29,494 nt of DNA, from NCBI RefSeq assembly GCF_938045465.1, contig NZ_CALIBF010000184.1, positions 1 to 29,494 on the forward strand. Reading direction: 5' to 3'. Positions 15,230-23,621 of the stretch are shown here, piece after piece; position 1 is the stretch's first letter; every line of letters starts with the position of its first letter. The notes under the pieces are model-generated. The model saw nothing but the letters and a program-made list of their open reading frames with translations. It was not told where the DNA came from and did no database searches. A program made the position numbers and the translations under genes. Source of the DNA: an uncultured Campylobacter sp. Lineage in GTDB: Bacteria > Campylobacterota > Campylobacteria > Campylobacterales > Campylobacteraceae.

Positions 15230-16820
15230 AATTTCATACCGCCTGCTGATCTTTTTGGCTGCAGTTATTTTTTCGGCGATTTTTGCCGCGCCTTCGATCT
15301 TTCAGACCGAAAAGGGAAGCAAGATAAACTTGGGTTTGGATCTGCAAGGCGGCCTGCATATGCTTTTGGAAGTTCAAAGCGACGAGGCGGTCGTTTCAAA
15401 GATCAAATCGATCGCCGCTAGCGTCAATTACGCCGCCAAGCGCGACGATCTGTTGATGGACGGGCTAAAATTGGAAGGTGATTCGTTTGAATTTGAAATT
15501 TTAGACGCGGACGAGGCTTCTAAATTTGATGCGATTTTGCATAGCGCCGCAAGCGGATTAGACATTCAAAAATCGGGCGAAAAATACCGCATTACGCTAA
15601 CGCCCGAGGAGATTGAGGCTACTAAAAAATACGCGATCGAACAGGCTGTCGAGACTATCCGAAACCGCCTAGATCAATTCGGACTTGCGGAGCCAACGGT
15701 AGCAAAGCAGGGCGAGAGCTACATTTTGGTTGAGCTTCCTGGCGTCAAAAGCGCAGCGGATGAGCAGCGCGCCAAGGATTTGATCGCCAAAGCGGCTCAC
15801 TTGCAGCTTATGGCGGTGGACGACGTGCGCCAAGACCGCGCGCAGACTATCAGCGCAGCGGATGCTAGAGCTTACGGCGACGTGATCTACCCGGACGTTA
15901 AGAATCCGAATTATAAGTATCTCATAAACGAAATTCCAGTGCTTGATGGCGCGATGCTAGTTGATGCAAAGGTTGCTTTTGATCAACACACCAACCAGCC
16001 GATCATAAATTTTACGCTAAACTCTCAAGGCGCTCAAATTTTTGGCGATTTTACCGGCAAAAACGTCGGTAAGCGCCTTGCGATTGTGCTTGACGGCAAG
16101 GTTTACTCCGCACCGCGCATAAACGAGCGTATCGGCGGCGGCAGCGGTCAGATCAGCGGCGGATTTAGCGTCGAGGAGGCGCACGACGTAGCGATCGCGC
16201 TTAGAAGCGGCGCGCTTTTGGCCCCCGTCAAAGTTTCCGAAACGCGCAGTATCGGCCCTAGCCTAGGGCAAGATAGCATTGATAAGAGTATGGCGGCGCT
16301 TAGCCTTGCGGCGGTTGCGATTTTGATCTTTATGATTTTATACTATGGCGTGGCGGGGCTTTTTGCCGACATCGCGCTTGTAGTAAATATTTTATTTCTG
16401 ATCGCTTGTATGGCGCTTTTTGGTGCAACATTAACGCTTCCTGGAATGGCGGGAATCGTGCTAACTATCGGAATGGCGGTAGATGCGAATGTCATCATTA
16501 ACGAGCGCGTTAGAGAGGTGCTAAGGACGGGAATTCCAATCCGCCAAAGTATAAATAAAGGCTATGAAAATGCGATGAGCGCGATCGTGGATTCAAATAT
16601 CACTACGCTAATTACTTCTGCTGCGCTTTATGCTTACGGCACGGGTCCAGTGAAGGGCTTTGCCGTCACGATGAGCATCGGTATCGTAGCGTCGATGATA
16701 ACGGCTATTTTAGGCACTCACGGAATGTTTGAGTTAGTAATGGATAAGATGGAAAAGAGCAAAAATACCGCGCTTTGGCTCGGTTATAAAGTAAGAGGAG
16801 GCGCAAATGCAAGTGTTTGA
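15219..16820 (+). CDS. secD: Protein translocase subunit SecD
   Basis: With SecF, this inner-membrane protein uses the proton gradient to pull exported proteins through the Sec channel. It has 533 residues: a first helix at about 8-25, a GLDLQGG motif at 39-45, a large periplasmic domain, then five helices in the C-terminal half. AVDANVIINERVRE is the conserved helix-4/5 motif with the key aspartate. The ATG lies inside yajC and the stop inside secF, so the three are coupled. Its own ribosome site is weak, which fits translation by coupling to yajC. Confidence 0.96.
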   Translation: MSSKISYRLLIFLAAVIFSAIFAAPSIFQTEKGSKINLGLDLQGGLHMLLEVQSDEAVVSKIKSIAASVNYAAKRDDLLMDGLKLEGDSFEFEILDADEASKFDAILHSAASGLDIQKSGEKYRITLTPEEIEATKKYAIEQAVETIRNRLDQFGLAEPTVAKQGESYILVELPGVKSAADEQRAKDLIAKAAHLQLMAVDDVRQDRAQTISAADARAYGDVIYPDVKNPNYKYLINEIPVLDGAMLVDAKVAFDQHTNQPIINFTLNSQGAQIFGDFTGKNVGKRLAIVLDGKVYSAPRINERIGGGSGQISGGFSVEEAHDVAIALRSGALLAPVKVSETRSIGPSLGQDSIDKSMAALSLAAVAILIFMILYYGVAGLFADIALVVNILFLIACMALFGATLTLPGMAGIVLTIGMAVDANVIINERVREVLRTGIPIRQSINKGYENAMSAIVDSNITTLITSAALYAYGTGPVKGFAVTMSIGIVASMITAILGTHGMFELVMDKMEKSKNTALWLGYKVRGGANASV

Positions 16821-17775
16821 TAAGGGCAAAATTTATGATTTTATGAAATTTAGATATTTTACTTTTGCGCTTTCTGCTGTTTTGATAATAGGCTCTATTG
16901 CGCTATTTTTCATTAAGGGCATTAATTACGGCATCGATTTTAGCGGCGGTACACTCATTCAGGTTAAATACGACGCTAAAGCACCGCTTGATGAGATCAG
17001 AAAGCGCTTCGAAGCGGCAAATTTAGGCAATATCAACGTTACGGAATTTGGTAGCGATCAAGAGGTCACGATTAGATATTCGGGCGCTGCGAGTGAACTG
17101 GGCGATAATCCCGCCTTAGCGGCGCAAAAAATTTTACAAGGTAGTGGAAACTTCGACATTCGCAAGGTCGATATCGTAGGTCCTAAAGTCGGCGAGGAGC
17201 TTCGCACAAACGGAATTTTAGCGGTATGCGTGTCGTTTGCGCTCATTTTGGTTTATATCACCCTGCGGTTTGAGTGGAGATTTGCGATTGCAGCCGTGCT
17301 ATCGGATCTGCACGACGTCGTAGTTGCCGTAGGTGCGATGATTTTAGCCGGCGTGGATTTCAACCTTGAAATTTTAGCTGCATTGCTAACTATAATGGGC
17401 TACTCGCTAAACGACACCATCGTTGTTTTCGATAGAATTCGAGAAGGTGTAAAAGATAGTAAATCGATTAAGCTTGACGAGGTTATAAACGAATCGATCT
17501 CTCATACGCTATCGCGCACGTTGCTTACTTCGCTTACGACTCTCATCGTCATCGTGATTTTATTCGTCTGGGGCGGCGAGATGATCCACGGCTTTAGCTT
17601 CGTGATGCTAATAGGCGTCATAGCAGGAACATTCAGCTCTGTATTCGTAGCTGCTCCGATGCTGATTTTGTTTAAATTTAACGTCGAGAAATACCGCGCG
17701 TTTTTAGCCGAAAAACAGCGCCGTATCAAAGAGAAAGAAAAGAATCGCGCCATGTATGAAAAAGGCACGGTGTAA
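16807..17775 (+). CDS. secF: Protein translocase subunit SecF
   Basis: This is the partner of SecD in the proton-driven export complex. Its 322 residues have a first helix at about 17-38, GIDFSGG at 42-48, and a C-terminal group of five helices with SLNDTIVVFDRIREG at 200-214. AGGAGG precedes the ATG, which overlaps secD by 14 bases. The C-terminus is short, basic and cytoplasmic. Confidence 0.96.
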   Translation: MQVFDKGKIYDFMKFRYFTFALSAVLIIGSIALFFIKGINYGIDFSGGTLIQVKYDAKAPLDEIRKRFEAANLGNINVTEFGSDQEVTIRYSGAASELGDNPALAAQKILQGSGNFDIRKVDIVGPKVGEELRTNGILAVCVSFALILVYITLRFEWRFAIAAVLSDLHDVVVAVGAMILAGVDFNLEILAALLTIMGYSLNDTIVVFDRIREGVKDSKSIKLDEVINESISHTLSRTLLTSLTTLIVIVILFVWGGEMIHGFSFVMLIGVIAGTFSSVFVAAPMLILFKFNVEKYRAFLAEKQRRIKEKEKNRAMYEKGTV

Positions 17776-17784
17776 GGATAAAAG

Positions 17785-18126
17785 ATGAACTGGGGAAGGG
17801 TAATTTACATATTTTTTGCGCTGATGAGTATGACTACGATAGGCGGGTTTTTGTATGAGAAGAATGAAATTTTACTTTTCATAGCAACCAGCGTGAATGC
17901 AGTCTCGACGCTTTTGAAGGTAGGCGTGCGAAATATGCTAGCAGCCGAGCTTTTTGCAAGCTCACTCGTAGCAGATCTGCATCTCATACCGGCGTTCGTT
18001 TTGATTGTAGTAGCGCCGGGAGATTTGTCGATCGTGACCTCGCTTGCGATCGGCGCGCTACTTGCAAACTTTTTCTCGCTAATTTTAATAGCGATTGAGT
18101 CGGCAAAAACTAAAGACGAATTCTAG
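17785..18126 (+). CDS. Small conserved membrane protein (DUF6394-like)
   Basis: This 113-residue protein has about four membrane helices (5-23, 28-46, 55-78 and 83-105). I believe it belongs to the family called DUF6394, found next to secF and leuS in Campylobacter, but that is from memory of gene order and not from a motif. AAGGATAAAAG lies before the ATG, 9 bases after the secF stop, and leuS follows 9 bases after its stop. Its place between export and translation genes does not reveal its job. Confidence 0.7.
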   Translation: MNWGRVIYIFFALMSMTTIGGFLYEKNEILLFIATSVNAVSTLLKVGVRNMLAAELFASSLVADLHLIPAFVLIVVAPGDLSIVTSLAIGALLANFFSLILIAIESAKTKDEF

Positions 18127-18135
18127 GAGCGCAAA

Positions 18136-20583
18136 ATGCCTTACGATAGTAAAAGTATTGAGCTTAAATGGCAGAAAATTTGGGATGAAGAGGGGGCTTT
18201 CGAGCCTAAGGATGATTATAGCCTGCCTAAAAAATATATCCTTTCGATGTTTCCCTACCCAAGCGGCCGCATCCACATGGGGCACGTGCGAAATTACAGC
18301 ATCGGCGACACGCTGAGCCGCTACTACAGGCTGCGCGGATACAACGTGCTTCAGCCGATCGGCTTTGACAGCTTCGGAATGCCTGCGGAAAATGCGGCGA
18401 TCAAACACGGCATTCACCCTAAAACTTGGACTTACGAAAATATCGATTATATGAAAAAGGAGCTGCACCGCCTGGGCTTTAGCTTTTCGGCTCGTCGTAT
18501 GCTCGCCACCTCCGATCCGCTCTATACGCGCTGGGAGCAGGAATTTTTCATCAAACTTTTTGAAAAAGGGCTTATCTATAGAAAAAGTGCCGTGGTAAAC
18601 TGGTGCGAGCACGATCAGACGGTGCTTGCCAACGAGCAGGTCGAGGAGGGCAGGTGCTGGCGCTGCGGCAACGAGGTCGTGCAAAAGCAGATGCCTGGCT
18701 ACTACCTAAAAATCACCGCCTACGCGCAGGAGCTTTTGGATTGCCTAAAGCAACTTGAGGGCAAGTGGCCCGCTCAGGTGCTTACGATGCAGGAAAACTG
18801 GATCGGGCGCAGCGAGGGTTTAGAATTTAGCTTTAAATTTGACGAGCAAAGCAGCGCCAAACTTGGCGGCATCGAGGGCTTTAAGGTCTTTACGACGCGC
18901 CCCGATACGATTTACGGTATGAGCTACGCGGCGCTTGCGCCGGAACACGAGGTCGTAAAGAGACTTTTGGATAATAATTTACTTGACGCCAAAGCTGCGG
19001 CGAAGGTGAGAGAAATTTTAAATCAAAGCCCGCGTGAGCGTCAAGCAAGCGATAAAGACGGCGTGAGCCTCGGAATCAGCGTGCTTCATCCGCTAAGCGG
19101 CAAAAAAATCCCCGTTTGGATCGCAAATTTCGTCCTAGCAGAATACGGCGGCGGTGCGGTCATGGCGGTGCCTGCGCACGATGAAAGAGACTTCGAGTTT
19201 GCAAAGAAATTTAACCTGCCGATCATTCAAAGCATCGCTCCAAAAAGCGGCGATTACGACGCTAGCAAAGCCTACGTAGAGAGCGGAGTTTTGGTAAATT
19301 CCGAAGAGTTTAGCGGCATGAATAGCGAGAAGGCAAAAAGTGCCATTATTTCAAAATTTGAAGAGCTAGGGCTCGGACATCGCGTGGTAAATTTTAAACT
19401 GCGCGATTGGGGTGTAAGCCGCCAGCGCTACTGGGGCGCGCCAATACCTATGATCCACTGCCCAAAATGCGGGCTGGTAAGCGAGGAAATTTCAAATCTG
19501 CCCGTAGAGCTTCCGCAGGATATTAAGATCACCGGCAAGGGCAATCCACTCGACGCGCATCCTAGCTGGAAGTTTTGCAAATGCCCTAAATGCGGCGGCG
19601 ACGGGGTGCGCGAGACCGACACGCTCGATACATTTTTTGAAAGCTCATGGTATTTCGCGCGCTACGCAAGCGACGAACGGACGTGGCAGCAGCGGGCGTT
19701 TGACGAGCAAAGCGTGAACTACTGGATGAACGTCGATCAATATATCGGCGGCATCGAGCACGCGATATTGCACCTTTTGTATGCGAGATTTTTTCAAAAG
19801 GCTCTTCGCGACATAGGCTATCTGCGCGATAGCGAGCCGTTTGAGCGGCTGCTAACCCAGGGCATGGTGCTAAAAGACGGCGCGAAGATGAGTAAAAGCA
19901 AAGGAAACACCGTCGATCCCGATGATATTATCGAGAGATACGGCGCCGATACGGCGAGACTTTTTATACTTTTTGCAGCACCTCCGCAAAAGGAGCTTGA
20001 ATGGAACGACAGCGCGGTAGAGGGCGCGTATAAATTTCTTAGCCGCCTCTACGATCGCGCCGAAAATGCCTACGCTACTGATAAAATTCCGCAGATCGAC
20101 CACGCCGCTTTAAACAAAGAGGAAAAATACGCCCGCCTTAAAGTTTATGAGGCGCTTAAGAAGTCGCAGCAGGTTTATGAGAGCAGTTTTGCTTTTAATA
20201 CCCTAATTGCTGCGTGTATGGAGGCGCTAAACGCCCTAAATGCGCAGAGCGACAAAGACGTATTTACCGAGGGCTACTTCGTGATATTAAGTCTGCTCGA
20301 GCCTATCGTGCCGCACATCTGCGCCGAGCTTAGCGAGAGGCTGTTTGGACGGGCGAATTTTTGCGAGCTGAGAGTTTGCGAAGAGGTCTTTGAGAGCGAT
20401 ACGATAAAGCTTGCCGTCACGATTAACGGCAAAAAGCGCGCGGAGTTTGAAGCGGGCGCGAGCCTAAGCGAGAGCGAAATTTTAAACCTTGCGAAGCGCA
20501 ACTGCGCCAAATGGCTAGAGGGCAAGAGCATCGTAAAAGAAATTTACGTCAAAAACAAGCTCGTAAATTTGGTGATAAAGTAG
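18136..20583 (+). CDS. leuS: Leucyl-tRNA synthetase
   Basis: This class I synthetase charges tRNA-Leu. Its 815 residues fit the family. PYPSGRIHMGHVRNY carries the HIGH motif (HMGH at 47-50). The CP1 editing domain includes the threonine-rich TTRPDTIYG and the AVPAHDERD stretch. Two CxxC pairs (CPKCG and CKCPKCGG) suggest a zinc-binding insertion. KMSKS is at 584-588. It shares an operon with secF and lptE; AGGAGC stands before the ATG. RAATTY hexamers are sparse here (about one per 180 bp in the first 900 bp), useful as a contrast with the folC insert. Confidence 0.97.
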   Translation: MPYDSKSIELKWQKIWDEEGAFEPKDDYSLPKKYILSMFPYPSGRIHMGHVRNYSIGDTLSRYYRLRGYNVLQPIGFDSFGMPAENAAIKHGIHPKTWTYENIDYMKKELHRLGFSFSARRMLATSDPLYTRWEQEFFIKLFEKGLIYRKSAVVNWCEHDQTVLANEQVEEGRCWRCGNEVVQKQMPGYYLKITAYAQELLDCLKQLEGKWPAQVLTMQENWIGRSEGLEFSFKFDEQSSAKLGGIEGFKVFTTRPDTIYGMSYAALAPEHEVVKRLLDNNLLDAKAAAKVREILNQSPRERQASDKDGVSLGISVLHPLSGKKIPVWIANFVLAEYGGGAVMAVPAHDERDFEFAKKFNLPIIQSIAPKSGDYDASKAYVESGVLVNSEEFSGMNSEKAKSAIISKFEELGLGHRVVNFKLRDWGVSRQRYWGAPIPMIHCPKCGLVSEEISNLPVELPQDIKITGKGNPLDAHPSWKFCKCPKCGGDGVRETDTLDTFFESSWYFARYASDERTWQQRAFDEQSVNYWMNVDQYIGGIEHAILHLLYARFFQKALRDIGYLRDSEPFERLLTQGMVLKDGAKMSKSKGNTVDPDDIIERYGADTARLFILFAAPPQKELEWNDSAVEGAYKFLSRLYDRAENAYATDKIPQIDHAALNKEEKYARLKVYEALKKSQQVYESSFAFNTLIAACMEALNALNAQSDKDVFTEGYFVILSLLEPIVPHICAELSERLFGRANFCELRVCEEVFESDTIKLAVTINGKKRAEFEAGASLSESEILNLAKRNCAKWLEGKSIVKEIYVKNKLVNLVIK

Positions 20584-20589
20584 GCGAAG

Positions 20590-21129
20590 ATGAGAAAAGC
20601 TTTAACCGTTTTTTGTTTGATTTTTTTGATCGGCTGCGGCTACAAACCCGCCGCAAGGATCGCGAAAGAAACGATGGATGGAAGCGTATTTGTGGACGTA
20701 ATGATGAGCAAGACCGATCCGCAAAACACCGTCGCGATCAAAGACGCGATCAGGCAGGGCATAGTCCAGCGCCTGGGCATGAGCCTTGCGGATAAAAACT
20801 CGGCTCAAACCCAGATCGTCGCTTCGATCAAAAGGCTGAGCTTTAGCGAGCTTTCATACGATCAGTTCGGCTATGTCACTAGCTACCGCGCAAATCTTGT
20901 CGTAAATTTTAGCACCAAGCTTAAAAACGGCGAGGTTTTCAGCAAGGATTGCGTGGGCGATTACGATTTTAAAGTTAGCCGCCTAGTCAAAAATAGCTAC
21001 GATACGAGCTCGATCATTAGCGATAAGGACCGCTACAAGGCGATCGAAAATGCCTCTACGCAGGCGTTTGACGAGTTTATTTCGGCGCTTGCGATTAGGG
21101 GATTCAGACTTGAGCGGGCGCAGCATTAA
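20590..21129 (+). CDS. lptE: LPS-assembly lipoprotein LptE
   Basis: This is a predicted outer-membrane lipoprotein that plugs the LptD barrel and helps insert LPS. It has 179 residues with signal peptide MRKALTVFCLIFLIGC, so Cys16 is the lipidated residue (lipobox LIGC). The rest is a mixed alpha/beta domain with the typical YKPAA start, a SLADKN...TQIVASIKRL stretch and a polar C-terminus. The identification relies on size, lipobox and position between leuS and folC, which is the same in C. jejuni. The start of folC overlaps its end by 20 bases. Confidence 0.8.
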   Translation: MRKALTVFCLIFLIGCGYKPAARIAKETMDGSVFVDVMMSKTDPQNTVAIKDAIRQGIVQRLGMSLADKNSAQTQIVASIKRLSFSELSYDQFGYVTSYRANLVVNFSTKLKNGEVFSKDCVGDYDFKVSRLVKNSYDTSSIISDKDRYKAIENASTQAFDEFISALAIRGFRLERAQH

Positions 21130-22735
21130 AGAATTTTTGCAAAATCGCCCGATTTATTACAAAAAAATCGACTATGAGCGCTTCCCGCGGGCGTATGCCG
21201 CCATTAAAGATAAAATTCCGCTCAAAAACGTCATTCAGATCATCGGCACCAACGGCAAGGGCAGCACCGGGCGGTTTTTGGCTAACGCGATCGCCGCAGC
21301 GGGCTTTAGCGTCGGGCACTACACTAGCCCGCACGTTTTTAAGCTCAACGAGCGCATCTATCTAGGCGGACGCATCGCGCAAGGCCCCGTTTTTGCGTTA
21401 AATTCAGGCGCTTTAAATTTTAAAAACGAGCAAAATTCCGCTTCGGCGTCAAATTTTACGGAAAAACAAAATTCCGTAAAGATGCAAAATTTTGCGAGCG
21501 GAGAAAATTCCGCCTCTCAAATTTCTATTTCTAATTTGCAAAATTCCGCCACGCAGAATTTGCGCGGCGAGCAGAATTCCGCCCTGCAAAACCCCGTTTA
21601 TACCACGCAAAATTTTTGTAGCGAGCAGAATTTCATCGCGCAAAATTCCATCGATACGCAAAATTCTGCTTCTACACAAAATTTATGGAATTCTCAAGAT
21701 CTCAAATCGCCGTCTGAGCAAAATTTAAAATTCTCGCCGGAGCAAAATTTTAAATCTCCGCTAGGATCAAATTTTAAATCCGCTCAAAGCTCGCTTCCCA
21801 TTTCGCTAGGTCGTGATGCCACGGATGAGGAGCTTGATTTCGCGCATGAGTTTTTGCAAGAGAGCTTGCCCGCGGAGTTTAAAGATAGCCTGTCATATTT
21901 CGAGTATCTCACGCTTGCGGCGGCAGTGCTTTTTAGGGATTGCGATTACTGCGTGATCGAGGCCGGGATGGGCGGCGAGTTTGACGCTACGTCGAGCTTT
22001 GGGCGCATGCTGTCGCTTTTTACACCGATCGGCACCGATCATTTGGGCATGCTAGGACAAAATCTAGAGCAGATCGCCCACACCAAGCTCATTACGATGG
22101 ATAAGGAAGCGATTTTAAGCGATGAGATGAGCGAGGTTCCGCTTCGTATCGCGCAGCAGATCGCAGAGCAAAAAGGAACTCATTTGAGGTTTGCAGCAGA
22201 GCTTTTAAGCAAGAGCGAGCAAGCGCAGATCGCGGAGTTTTGCGCGCACAATAATCTACCTAAATTTCAAATTTCAAATTTAGCTCTAGCGCTTGCCGCG
22301 ATGAAATTTTTAAATTTGAAATTTGAAATTTCGCAGCTGCCGCCTCTAAATTTACGCGGCAGGATGGAAGTTTTGGCGCCAAATTTACGCGTGGATGTCG
22401 GACACAACGAGCTTGCGGCACAGCAAGTCGCCCGCGAAATTATTGAAATCTACAGGGGCAGAAAGATCGTGCTGATTTACAACGCTTTTGCCGATAAGGA
22501 CGTGGCTGCGGTGCTGCAGACTTTGGCGCCCGTGGTAGAGCGCGTGGAGATCTTTAACTACGAGGTTGCGGATCGCGAAATGGCGGCAGAGGCGATAACC
22601 CGTGCGCTTGACGCGCTTAAAATTCCGCATTCGCCGTTTCGCGGCGAGCTTAGAGCGGACGAGGAGTATTTGGTTTTCGGCTCGTTTCATTTGGTAGAAA
22701 ATTTCATTTTATGGCTTGAGGCGCGCCGTGGCTAA
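21110..22735 (+). CDS. folC: Folylpolyglutamate/dihydrofolate synthase with large insert
   Basis: This Mur-ligase-fold enzyme adds glutamate to dihydropteroate and folates, using ATP. The ATP-binding GTNGKGS is at 46-52, followed by HYTSPHVFKLNERI and, later, EAGMGGEFDATS and DVGHNELAAQQ. I chose TTG at 21110, with AGGGGA 7 bases before it; an upstream ATG (21050) would add 20 arginine-rich residues read through lptE and is unlikely. The length is 541 residues against about 390-400 for close relatives. The excess is a Q-, N- and S-rich insert at about 97-230, between GGRIAQGPVF and RDATDEELDF. The frame is open and all motifs survive, so the enzyme is probably active. Confidence 0.88.
   Translation: MSGRSIKEFLQNRPIYYKKIDYERFPRAYAAIKDKIPLKNVIQIIGTNGKGSTGRFLANAIAAAGFSVGHYTSPHVFKLNERIYLGGRIAQGPVFALNSGALNFKNEQNSASASNFTEKQNSVKMQNFASGENSASQISISNLQNSATQNLRGEQNSALQNPVYTTQNFCSEQNFIAQNSIDTQNSASTQNLWNSQDLKSPSEQNLKFSPEQNFKSPLGSNFKSAQSSLPISLGRDATDEELDFAHEFLQESLPAEFKDSLSYFEYLTLAAAVLFRDCDYCVIEAGMGGEFDATSSFGRMLSLFTPIGTDHLGMLGQNLEQIAHTKLITMDKEAILSDEMSEVPLRIAQQIAEQKGTHLRFAAELLSKSEQAQIAEFCAHNNLPKFQISNLALALAAMKFLNLKFEISQLPPLNLRGRMEVLAPNLRVDVGHNELAAQQVAREIIEIYRGRKIVLIYNAFADKDVAAVLQTLAPVVERVEIFNYEVADREMAAEAITRALDALKIPHSPFRGELRADEEYLVFGSFHLVENFILWLEARRG
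21398..21799. repeat. Very dense RAATTY array inside folC
   Basis: I count 21 RAATTY hexamers in about 380 bp, mostly in the contexts CAAAATTCCGC and GCAGAATTC, giving repeated QNS, QNF and EQN units. Spacing is irregular (about 10-35 bases). It is the densest such stretch in the window; no YAATTR hexamer was seen in it. Confidence 0.7.
22262..22331. repeat. Perfect 21-bp inverted repeat within folC
   Basis: The left arm 22262-22282 consists of AAATTTC twice, then AAATTTA. The right arm 22311-22331 is its exact inverse complement, with a 28-base spacer. The arms code for KFQISNL and NLKFEIS around the conserved ALALAAMKF helix, so the repeat lies in genuine coding sequence, outside the low-complexity insert. 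Each arm holds three RAATTY hexamers. Confidence 0.85.
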
Positions 22736-23621
22736 AACTAAACTCACCCTAAGCGATCACTTTGGCACCAAGACGCTGTATTTTGGCGAGAATTTTAGAT
22801 TTCAACTTAAAATTTTATCCGCGTTTTTCATAATTTTTCTGCTAGTTTTGTTTTTTGCGATCTTTAAACTTGCGAGCGACCGATCAAATTTAAAAGAGCT
22901 AAACAAAACCCTCTACGCCGAAAATCTCGCGCTTAAAGAGCAAAATATCGCGCTTGAGGGCAAAAACGAGGAGGTGCTTGCCAAGCTGGACGGACGCGAG
23001 GACGACGGAGGCGGGCTGGATAGTGATATCCAGGTAATGCTTGCGATGAATGAGATGAAAAAGGAGCGTAAAAAGGGCTCCGGCGCGCATATCGCAGCTA
23101 GCGAAAAAACGGCGAGCGCGATTCTTAGCGCTGTGCCTAATGGACTTCCGATGCAGTATCGCGGCGTCACTAGCCCTTTTGGGATGCGCACCCATCCAAT
23201 CAGCGGCATTATGAGGATGCACCACGGCATCGACTTGCGAGCAAGCGAGGGCACTCCGGTGTTTGCGACTGCAGAGGGCTTTGTGCAGTTTGCAGGCGGC
23301 AGTGGCAGCGGATATGGAATTTTAGTGATTTTATCGCACAATTACGGCTTTGAGACCCGCTACGGCCACCTTAGCTCCGCGGTCGTAACGCCCGGTTCTT
23401 GGGTTAAAAAGGGCGATCTTATCGGCTATAGCGGCAACACTGGCTACAGCACCGGCCCGCACCTGCATTACGAAGTTAGGTTTTTGGCTCAAAGCGTTGA
23501 TCCTGCAAATTTTATGAGCTGGAACGCGCAGAATTTCAAAAATATCTCGACCTTGGAGCCTAACGTATCGTGGCAGGAGATCGCAAACGTCGTGCAGCAC
23601 CAGATCGAAAGGTTTAAATAA
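22728..23621 (+). CDS. M23 (LytM) family peptidoglycan endopeptidase
   Basis: This is a membrane-anchored zinc peptidase that cuts peptide cross-links in peptidoglycan. With a GTG start at 22728 it has 297 residues: a membrane helix at about 27-47, a coiled-coil stretch at about 50-88, and a LytM domain at about 150-265. Zinc and catalytic residues are His165 and Asp169 (HHGID), His214 (YGHLS) and His247 (PHLHYEV). GAGG lies 6 bases before GTG; a TTG at 22716 is the alternative. It overlaps folC by 8 bases and its stop overlaps the mfd start. The C. jejuni gene in this position (Cj1087c) affects helical cell shape, so a role in cell form is likely here. Confidence 0.9.
   Translation: MAKTKLTLSDHFGTKTLYFGENFRFQLKILSAFFIIFLLVLFFAIFKLASDRSNLKELNKTLYAENLALKEQNIALEGKNEEVLAKLDGREDDGGGLDSDIQVMLAMNEMKKERKKGSGAHIAASEKTASAILSAVPNGLPMQYRGVTSPFGMRTHPISGIMRMHHGIDLRASEGTPVFATAEGFVQFAGGSGSGYGILVILSHNYGFETRYGHLSSAVVTPGSWVKKGDLIGYSGNTGYSTGPHLHYEVRFLAQSVDPANFMSWNAQNFKNISTLEPNVSWQEIANVVQHQIERFK

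Noticed and set aside
21050..21109. Longer FolC start at ATG 21050
   Set aside because: The extra 20 residues are arginine-rich, read through lptE in another frame and lack a good ribosome site. TTG 21110 has one and gives the usual N-terminus.
21398..21799. Possible CRISPR array in folC
   Set aside because: The repeated units are only 6-11 bases with irregular spacing, and the whole stretch is in frame within folC.
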